Part shown: in pieces, positions 56,460 to 64,000 of the stretch
How positions within the stretch are numbered: position 1 is the stretch's first letter
How the letters are laid out: each line of letters starts with the position of its first letter
Assembly (NCBI GenBank): GCA_019973155.2
Contig: BPQB01000085.1
Span: forward strand, 1-64,000
Length of the DNA: 64,000 nucleotides
Origin: Phanerochaete sordida
Taxonomy: Eukaryota; Basidiomycota; Agaricomycetes; Polyporales; Phanerochaetaceae
Direction: 5' to 3'
Made by a program: the position numbers and the translations under genes
Notes under the pieces: generated by a model
What the model saw: only the letters and a program-made list of their open reading frames with translations
Database searches by the model: none
Told to the model about the DNA's origin: nothing

Positions 56460-56665
56460 TGCAATTCGCCTGATACATGGCCCGCGGGCGCACCCTGAAA
56501 ATATGCTCCCAGTCAGAACCCACGCCCGAGACTGGCCACGCCCGCTCACCGTCCGTTCAGCCCGCAGCTCGCACGAGCGCAGGTCCCACATGGCGCGTCG
56601 CAGGCGGGCAGACTGTCCTGCGCGCCGGACGCGTCCTGCTGGAGATGCCGTACTCGACGCGCGTG
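56460..56665 (-). pseudogene. Solo 3' fragment of a DUF6533 gene
   Basis: About 200 bp matching the last codons and 3' flank of paralogue 2 (54290-54470). Shared phrases include GGCGCGCAGGACAG, TGCGCTCGTGC, CGTGGGTTCTGAC and CGCGGGCCATGTATC. The copy has a TGA where paralogue 2 reads through, just after CGLNGR. None of the upstream helices are present. Confidence 0.7.
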
Positions 56666-57401
56666 CTCTTCCTCTAGGGTCATCATGCATGCTGCCGATG
56701 GAGACGATAGCATCGCCATCTAATTCGATGGTGCGGAGAGTGAAGGGAGAGGCCCTGGAGTACACACTGCGCGACATTTATGCGAAGCAGGTTATCTTGA
56801 TGGCTCCGAATTCGAACGGTCCTCGTGAGAGAACGAAGCATGCTACTCCCAGAGCCGGAAGGGCTGCATGGGGAACCCGAACCCCCGTGTGTTCGCGATG
56901 GAGCTGTCATAATATTGGTGAGACGTCAAGGCCTGTCCGTCCAGGCATCCAGAGCTGTGAAGGCCGGTCTAGGGGCGCTGCCAGCCAAGGTTGGGAAACT
57001 GTGTGACGAAACTCCAAAGAAAACATTACTATACCGCCCCCTGTATGCTGTAGAGTACTTAGTCTTGGCTTATCCGATTGGCCTTTCTGCTGCGGTGTTA
57101 GCCGTACTTTGGCGTGCGAGCGAGCATCGTGATTGTCAGAGCTCGCAGCAACACTTCGCTGATCCTTCTGGGTATAACGGCCGTTCTGGAAACTCACCAG
57201 GATCTAACAGTGATGTTGGCACCGAGGGAAGCTGTTTGCAGAGCAAAGAGCGGCGAGTTTGCTGACTCTCTGCAATGCGATCACAGCTCAACGATGATGC
57301 ATGACGCACGAGACGCATACGGGCCTGCAGGCCGAGCCGCGCCCGAGGGCTGCAAGTTCGGATTGCCGCAAAAGCAGACTGTTAAGTGTGTAGACATCAA
57401 A
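56666..57401. other. Decayed region within the DUF6533 array
   Basis: No intact gene. It has the second copies of the short duplicated blocks noted at 55,954-56,459. Some hydrophobic open frames are visible, but none match the neighbours. Confidence 0.4.
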
Positions 57402-59184
57402 TCAATCTTGCCGGGTGAGCATCGACGATGCGCGACCGACATGATACAGACCTACATGCTTGTGTATGATAGCACGCGGACAAACCCTACACGGGTGAGA
57501 GCTGTAAACGTCTTCCGCGTCAAATGTTGTACCGTCCAGGACAGAACGTGTACAGCTCACCCCTGCGCCCGCAGCTATCGTACCCTGAACGTCGGCGCGG
57601 CTGTCTTCCCCGGCATTCTCGTTCACATTCTGCTCCTCGCTTTCGATGGCGAAGGCCCCAAGGTCGACATCGCGTGTGTAATCCAGGAGCGCGCCGATGT
57701 TGCCCGAAGTGCTCTGCGCCGCGAAGCGCACGCTGGGACTGGAGAGCGGCAGGCTCGCGTCCACCCCACAGTCGTTTGTGCAATCGCGAAGGGTCAGCAG
57801 GAAGCGCGAGATGATGATAGGGGGCTAGATGATCCGTTGAGTTTTACATCGGGCTTGGCAAGGCACAGAGAGAGAGAGCGTACGAGGTAGACGATGATTC
57901 CGTTCAGGCCCACAATCTGCCAGATCGACGTGACCACCCCAGTAAGATCGATGATGTTCATGCCTAGTAACACGCTGGGCTCGGAGTTCCGTCGAGATTG
58001 AGCGGACAAGCGAGTTAGTGAGATTCGGGCTTACATGAAATAACCAGTACCTACACACGTATGAAGACATCAGTGGATGCAAAGGCACAAAACAAGTCCC
58101 TTACCATCTCTCATGAGGCATGTCGTGACCGGTAAGTGAACGTTCAGGCGGTGACTGCTTCGCCACTGGTCGAAGGTCTTTGCCCACGTCACGAGGAGGA
58201 CGATGACATCAGCCAAAACCAACGAACACCTTGTCGAAAAAGATACTGGAGGTGGGTTAATTATATCCCAGCCACGGTCAGCGTTGTAAAACGTACAACT
58301 AGAGAAGCTCAACTATCCGCACAGCACTTCACGTGTCCGAGAGACTCACATGATTGGGTGCGCCCACGGAGTGAGACCCAGGAAGTAGATGCCATCGCTG
58401 GATTCACAGACGTAGTGTAGGTCTCTGAACTACAATAATGACTATATCAGGGCTGGTAGCACAAAATAATGTGGTGGCGTACAATGTTGGTGCCGACTGG
58501 GACCAGGTTCAGCACAAACACCGCCGCTGATAGTACTAGATGCCCGTTCGCCAGCGCATGCACTCGTAGGGCGGAGAACACTAGCGAAAGGAATCAGCGG
58601 GAAATTTCATGTGGAAAGCCACATTCGCTCGTACGAGCAGCTTGTGCGAAGCCTGCAATGTTGAGGCCTGCAGCAAGGACTGCAGGTGCCATGCAACTGC
58701 GTTCAAGTTTCAGTATGGGCACCATACGGTGGCAGAGTCAGGCTCTGTTCGACTCACCTCTGTCAGACCGATAAGATTGCCCGATGTTGGCACTGATAAC
58801 GAGCAGGATACGGTACATACAGCATAGTTTGGAGGGGAAGCGGGTAAGTACGCTAGCGTGAGCACGCCGTACGCAAGCATGCACCAGCGGATGCTCAGCA
58901 GCAATACCGATGACACTGTCGCCTTGCGTCGCCACGCGGTGGCGACCTCCAGGTCAAGGTTGATGAAGAACTCGTAGATAGAAAGCACTTGACAGCGCGT
59001 ACGCGCATCAGCAGAAGGAACAATACCACCGATAAATGCATGCCCGCACCGGCCATAGCGTAGTTCACGGCGGCGGACAGCGTTCTGCAGCAATGGTCAG
59101 CCTAATGTCGCTGATAGACAGCACCTGGCTCACGCACGCTTGCTCTAGCGCTGCTATGTATTCCGCCCATGCGGCGGATGACAT
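57402..59184 (-). CDS. DUF6533-domain membrane protein (paralogue 3)
   Basis: Starts MSSAAWAEYIAALEQA at 59184; exon 2 gives TLSAAVNYAMA. The core is LSIYEFFINLDLEVATAWRRK with VLLLSIRWCMLAYGVL. Then CMAPAVLAAGLNIAGFAQAAR, FSALRVHALANGHLVLSAAVFVLNLVPVGTNI, RCSLVLADVIVLLVTWAKTFDQW, HLPVTTCLMRDG, SVLLGMNIIDLTGVV, IIISRFLLTLRDC, and a long Ser/acidic tail ending MLTRQD. The two-nucleotide exon is at 58758-58759. The sequence LPVTTCLMRDG is nearly invariant among the array members. The start is well supported by parallel MTSTTWAKYLAELDEA in the next gene. Confidence 0.82.
58758..58759 (-). other. Two-nucleotide microexon (AG), paralogue 3
   Basis: Between introns 58760-58820 (61 nt, ends CTGACAG) and 58697-58757 (61 nt, starts GTGAGT). 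AG plus T gives Ser before CMAPAVL. Confidence 0.8.
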
Positions 59185-60120
59185 CGCTGATATACAGACG
59201 TCGGCAGCGTCTCGCCTGGTTAGTCTCGAGAGAGTGTGAGCGTATCGGACCATCTAGAAAGCATTTACCGCGAGCTTTATGCGGTGCGGATAGCAAGGGG
59301 ACACTGGGTGGCATTTCGTCCGTGCCTGGTCAGCACAGATCTCATAAACGTGCTGTCGTGATTCGTGAGCTTCGGTGTCTAAATTCCGTTGTTCTGTGCG
59401 CAGAGTATGCTCATGCATGTGAGCTCGAGCACCACGAATGTGGTGGCTGTGATGGAACTCACCGCCATTTTGTATTGTCAAGAGTCTATTTTCGCAGGCT
59501 ATAATCATAGAAAGTTCGTGGCTTCTGCAATCTGATGTGAAGTCTTTGGGTCGGTGACAGCCGATGATAGATGGCAATTGTGAGGACGCAAATGTAGCAG
59601 AGTTTGCAGCCGCGTCGCAATGACTCTTCAGGCTAGGTATCACCACCATGAGAAATGTAGAGACAGCGATTATGCTGAGACGCACGTGTGTGTTCGAAGA
59701 AAAGAAAGAGTAGCTCATGGCGGTCCCAGCCTCGGCTCCAGTCTAGCTGACTTTCAATCTTCTATAGTAAGGCCCTCGGTCTTATACACGTTCATTGCCA
59801 AAATACTGATAATTGAATCTCCGCATATATATCGTTACTGATGGTTTGAAGTACATTGTTTACAGGCATACTTACACAACAAGGAGCAGTGCCCCGCAGA
59901 ATGCATCGAATGGTCCTCTGCAGCTGGACCAGTGCAGTACATCTTCTGATTACTATGCGAGATGCACCATGAAGTTTAAGGTAAATGCGCAAATACTTAG
60001 ACGGGAAACTGAAAACCACCGCATAATATGTAGCCTACGGCTGTGCCTCATGTACTGAGGTGGAATGACCCTGTAGTGGCTCTAATGATGCAACTTATAA
60101 ACGGACGCGCCATCAGATCC
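59185..60120. other. Gap in the array with a possible gene relic
   Basis: A minus-strand frame (59254-59718) begins MSYSFFSSNTHVRLSIIAVSTF and has one hydrophobic segment and LPSIIGCHRPK, faintly like a third helix of other DUF6533 subfamilies. It has no partner exons, so I treat it as a possible relic only. Confidence 0.3.
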
Positions 60121-61768
60121 TCATAGACTGCCCACGTCAAGCTGACGGATGACGCTGACCTCCCCAGCCCTCCTACGGTCTGTGCACGCCTCATCGCAGA
60201 CCTCAGGCATCGCGTCGCCAGCATTCATGTGCGCGTCGTCCTCTTCCCTATAACCACCCTCCCTGTCGCTATCACTCACATAGCTGAGTCCGTCGTCGCG
60301 CGCATATTCCAGCGGCGCGCCGATATTACCAAACACGCCCTGCCGAGCAAATTCGGGGGCGGAAAGCGGTGGCAGGCTGGCGTCCCCTGCGCAGCCGCTG
60401 TCGCTGGTGCAGTCGCGCAGGTTCAGGAGGAAGCGGGAAATCAAAATGGGCGGCTGCGCCTGCGGTTAGTTCGAGGATGGACGCGGGCTGAGAAATGCGT
60501 ACGAGATAAACGATAATCGGGCTCAGTCCTAGGATTTGCCACTCCCAGGTCAGCACACCGACGAGATCGATGATGTTCATCGCTAACAAAATCCTTGGCT
60601 CGATGTTTATTAATCGTCAGGACTGTTGTGGTAGGAGTACGCACAGGAAATAGGTGGTTCCTATACGCAATAACGTTAGTAAGGCCACGAAATAGAATAA
60701 ATCCTGTACCATCTCTCATCAGACACGTTGTGACTGGCAGACTCATGCGGAGCCGATTGCTGGTGCGCCACTGGTGGAAGGTCTTCCTCCACGTCACGAC
60801 GAGGACGATGACATCCGCAAGAATTAGTGCGCATCTTGTCAGAATAGTCACTAGCGAGGTTTAGATCAGCCTTGAGCAGATACGAATCACCTATAACTCA
60901 CTCCTAACAGAGATCAGTCGCCGTGCGGCACGTCATTCGAGCGGAACACCCACGTCGTGTAGAGCGAACTAGACACGGGGACGCTCACAGAATACGAGCC
61001 TCCGCTGAGCTCACAGACATAATTTGAGTCTCTATACTGCGGAAGGCTCGCATGAGGATAAACAACGCGCTATGCGACAGCGCCATCCACGTACGGCGTT
61101 GGTCCCGATCGGCATCAAGCTCAGGACGAGCACCACCACGGATAGCACGAGGCTATTGTCTGCCAGTGCAAACACACGCAGAGCGGAAACGACTAGGAGC
61201 AGGAGTCAGTAACCGAGTACCGGTTCAGAGCTGGGGCAGACGCACGAGCAGCTTGCGCGAAACCGGCGAGGTTGAACATGGCGCCGAGGATCGCGGATGC
61301 CTTGCATCTATACCATGGCATGGTCAGCGACCGAGGTCAGTGATGGAGATGGATGCCCGCTGACCCCTGTTGGAACGATCAGACGTGGACTGCACTAACA
61401 GGAGAGCGATACGCACGTTGAAGCTTGGTGTCGGCGCAAAAATGAGCACGCCATTCGCGAGCATGCACCAGCGGATGGTGAGCAGCAGCAGGGACGGCGC
61501 CGTCTTTTTGCGCTTCCAAGCGGTGGAAACTTCCAAGTCGATGTTGATAAGAAACTCGTAGATGGACAGTGCTTTGAGTGCGCGAGCATGTCAGCAGGAT
61601 GCGACCGCGAGGGTCGACGGAGAGTGGGCCCACCACTCATAGCATAGTTGACGCAATTTCCGAGCCATCTGCGATAAATGTTGTCTGGACATCGCCAGAG
61701 GATAACAGAGGGGATACGTACGCTTCGTCGAGCTCTGCCAAGTATTTCGCCCATGTGGTGGATGTCAT
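60121..61768 (-). CDS. DUF6533-domain membrane protein (paralogue 4)
   Basis: Starts MTSTTWAKYLAELDEA at 61768 (an in-frame upstream ATG also exists), then WLGNCVNYAMS and ALSIYEFLINIDLEVSTAWKRKKTAPSL with LLLTIRWCMLANGVLIF. Later exons: CKASAILGAMFNLAGFAQAAR, SALRVFALADNSLVLSVVVVL, LTRCALILADVIVLVVTWRKTFHQW, MSLPVTTCLMRDG, MNIIDLVGVLTWEWQILGL, ILISRFLLNLRDC, then a tail with FGNIGAPLEYARDD ending QLDVGSL. The tail motif GNIGAPL(D/E)Y recurs in paralogues 2-5. The two-nucleotide exon is at 61365-61366. Confidence 0.82.
61365..61366 (-). other. Two-nucleotide microexon (GG), paralogue 4
   Basis: Between introns 61367-61416 (50 nt, ends CAACAG) and 61308-61364 (57 nt, starts GTCAGC). GG plus A gives Gly before CKASAIL. 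Confidence 0.8.
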
Positions 61769-62521
61769 AGAAGTTGAAGCCCGCCCGCACTGCGGTACTT
61801 GAGGAGGGTGGGAGGAGTGGACGAACGTATATGGCCCTCCTGGACGCATTTCTCGGAGGCTTTATGCGGTGCAGACGGTGGCGCCGAAGGTAGCCCGTGG
61901 GCTACAGGACGCTGTTACATTGTCCGGCCACGATCCGTCGGAGAGACGCCAGCGGTCGATGTCTACTCCTAAACTGGGAGGGTCAGAATCGTCGGCTACG
62001 AAGAAGGCAATGGTGCGGCTGACCTGGTTGCGCGTCCTTCAAGCTCTCCGCCGGTCGGAAAGCTTGTTGTCACGCCTCGCTGATTCTTCAGGACAAGGAT
62101 GACCGTTGTGGGATCTCCGCAGGGCAAGCGGTATATGAATAGTTAGTCAATCCATACCAGGAAAGCAGGATACTCTGTCGAGCGATGACTCCCGCATAAA
62201 ACAGATTTTGAAGCGTACAGCCCTTTGAACGCAATGTCAAACCCGACGCCCCCGCGAAGGGCCATGACTTCAATTGAGCATTCAAATCTGTCCGGAATAC
62301 GCCACTTGCGGGATGATCGAGGGTGCCACACCGACGCCGAGGGCGCCGATGGTAGCTCGGAGAACGAAGGTAACGGGGGGCGCTTCGACACAGGAACTGA
62401 GGACGTGCATGTGCAGAACGTACATCCCACGCATACAATGTAAGTGATAGATATTGTTTCTGGAACGTCCAAGGCGAAGTTGATGTCAAAATGACGGCAC
62501 AAGATGTGACATTTTGCCCAC
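61769..62521. other. Spacer between paralogues 4 and 5
   Basis: About 750 bp; it holds the promoter of paralogue 4 and the 3' region of paralogue 5. No recognised gene. Confidence 0.4.
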
Positions 62522-64000
62522 CTACAGACGTGCTCTAGAGTCATTCGCAAGTGAAGGCGACACATCGATTGGCCTAGACACGCTCCTAACCTCCATGTCG
62601 TCTTCGTCGTCAGAGCCGAATCTTTCGGCCTGCGAATAATCCAGCGAGGCACCAATATTCCCGATGACATGCGAGGTTGCAGAGTCTCTGTTCAGGTTTG
62701 AGAGCCGAGGTAGTAAAGAGTTTGTGGGCTCTCCCGCGTCTGTACAATCCCGTAGATGTAGGAGAAAGCGCGAGATGACCACCGGAGGCTGTGTGCGAAG
62801 TCAGAGGATGATGATAAGCGTCAAGCGAGGCGTCTACGAACGAGATATGCGCCAACGGCGTTGAAACCTTGGGTTGACTAAGAACCGTTAGCGACAGTTG
62901 AGAGTCAGAGGTTTGTCCACAGCGTACGGTGAGACTCCCAGCCAGGATCCCCGCGTTCATGCCGAGCAGCACCCTGTGCCATATTTCAATTACCTGCGTC
63001 CGATGATCATTGGTCGTAACGCACAGGAAATAAAACGTCCCTTGTATCAGATGAGTATTATTCGCGCTGTAGCCACGCAAATCGCACCGTCTCTGATAAG
63101 GTACGATGTCACTGGCAGAGCTACGCTCAGGCGACGGGAATTTTGCCACTGGTGATACGTTTTCGCCCACGTAACGACCAAAACGAGGACATCAGCTGTA
63201 ACGACAGACGTCCTTGTGAGTATAGATACTGTGGACAGACGTCAGTCGCATTCGCACCGCCATGAAGCAATGCATACGTCTAGAAATAACGCACATTCAG
63301 TAGCTGCACATCAGGGCGAACCAAGAGAACGCTCACTTTGTGTGCAGTGAGCCCGAAATCCCCACGACAGTCGCCCCGCATGATGACCAGCTCCCGACAA
63401 AAACGTAATGAGCCATCGTGTACTGCAGAAATATTAGCGTCATCTCTATAGGAATAGCATCAGATACCAGCGAGATTGGTTCCGATTGGCATTGAGCTCA
63501 GCACCAGCACGGACACGGAAAGCGCCAGATTCTTCTCTGTCAGGGCATATACCCGTAGGGAGGAGAACACTGAATGTCAGACCCGTCCGTCAAGGGGTCT
63601 TGGGCCGGATCTCTTCGCTGGGAACTCACATGCCGTCTGTGCGAAGCCTAGTATTTGCAGCCCAGCTTCGGATACACCCTCCGCTATGCATCTATGCAGA
63701 ACGTCAGCCGCAGTCAACCGAAGACGCGCCAAGCACATTCACCCCTGGCAGGTTTATCAGCCCAGGTACGGCCTCTCTAATCAATCAGCGTACCTTGTGG
63801 GTGGTGGCCGGGGTAAACAGCAAAATGCTGTTCAGGAACAGCGTCCAGCGAACGCTGATAAGCAGGATTGAGGTCGCTGTCTTCTTGCGCTGCCACGCCG
63901 TGATGACCTCCAAGTCCAGGTTGATGATGAACTCGTGCATGCATAGCGCTATAATAGAGGGCGTATCAGCAGGCGCAGCTCCAGGAGGTGCGCATAGACA
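62522..64000 (-). CDS. DUF6533-domain membrane protein (paralogue 5), 5' end beyond window
   Basis: The DUF6533 core exon near the right edge reads CMHEFIINLDLEVITAWQRKKTATSILLISVRW followed by TLFLNSILLF; the first exons lie beyond 64000. Then CIAEGVSEAGLQILGFAQT, FSSLRVYALTEKNLALSVSVLVL, a C-terminal MVISRFLLHLRDC and the tail motif VIGNIGASLDYSQ, ending at 62522. The two-nucleotide exon is at 63743-63744. This copy lacks the clear LPVTTCLMRDG phrase and has less regular spacing, so it may be diverging or partly decayed. Confidence 0.72.
63743..63744 (-). other. Two-nucleotide microexon (GG), paralogue 5
   Basis: Between introns 63745-63793 (49 nt, ends TGCCAG) and 63692-63742 (51 nt, starts GTGAAT). 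GG plus A gives Gly before CIAEGVS. Confidence 0.78.

Noticed and set aside
59254..59718. 154-codon minus-strand membrane-protein gene
   Set aside because: One hydrophobic segment only, no partner exons; noted as a possible relic instead.
1..64000. CRISPR arrays, operons, rRNA, viral genes
   Set aside because: No regular short repeats with spacers, no polycistronic layout, and all genes have spliceosomal introns; nothing viral recognised.

Overview
The window reads as nuclear DNA of a filamentous basidiomycete, most likely an Agaricomycete (mushroom or polypore). Genes are cut by many short introns of about 46-66 nt with fungal splice sites. The gene content is typical of that group: DUF6533 membrane proteins, a CK1-like kinase, an AidB-like acyl-CoA dehydrogenase, a BTB protein and the ergosterol enzyme ERG4. 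I assembled 14 intact multi-exon genes by hand; in each the exon lengths sum to a multiple of three. No CRISPR, operon, rRNA or prokaryotic feature is present.

Layout. 0-9.84 kb is transposon territory: a dead PIF/Harbinger transposase (0.36-1.72 kb), an AT-rich TA-flanked MITE with a duplicated right half (2.18-3.53 kb), and a 5.84 kb element (3,997-9,839). The last has Harbinger-like inverted repeats and TTA duplications, but carries a SAP-like protein and a tyrosine recombinase as convergent genes, followed by a hairpin-rich arm. 9.9-24.3 kb is housekeeping: guanine deaminase, a BTB protein, clathrin heavy chain (21 exons, 1,697 aa), tRNA-Pro(CGG) with an intron, a duplicated repeat, ALG6 and the proteasome chaperone Nas2/PSMD9. 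24.4-44.5 kb is metabolism and surface: a single-pass membrane protein, ERG4, a DapA-family aldolase, a CK1-like kinase with an altered catalytic loop, a secreted GH30 hydrolase, a delta-12 desaturase and an acyl-CoA dehydrogenase. 45.3-64 kb is dominated by five DUF6533 membrane-protein genes (one on plus, four tandem on minus) around an amidohydrolase and an RGS/Rax1-like membrane protein.

The two most unusual observations are these. All five DUF6533 paralogues keep their frame only if a two-nucleotide exon, sitting between two ordinary introns, is spliced in at the same place. And the 3,997-9,839 element combines Harbinger-type ends with a tyrosine recombinase and a SAP-like partner. Three GC-AG introns and a 12-nt exon just before a catalytic motif add to the splicing interest.

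The genes do not form one pathway. ALG6 and clathrin serve the secretory system, ERG4 and the desaturase serve membrane lipids, and guanine deaminase and the amidohydrolase are both amidohydrolase-superfamily enzymes. All function calls rest on motifs read by eye; no database search was possible.
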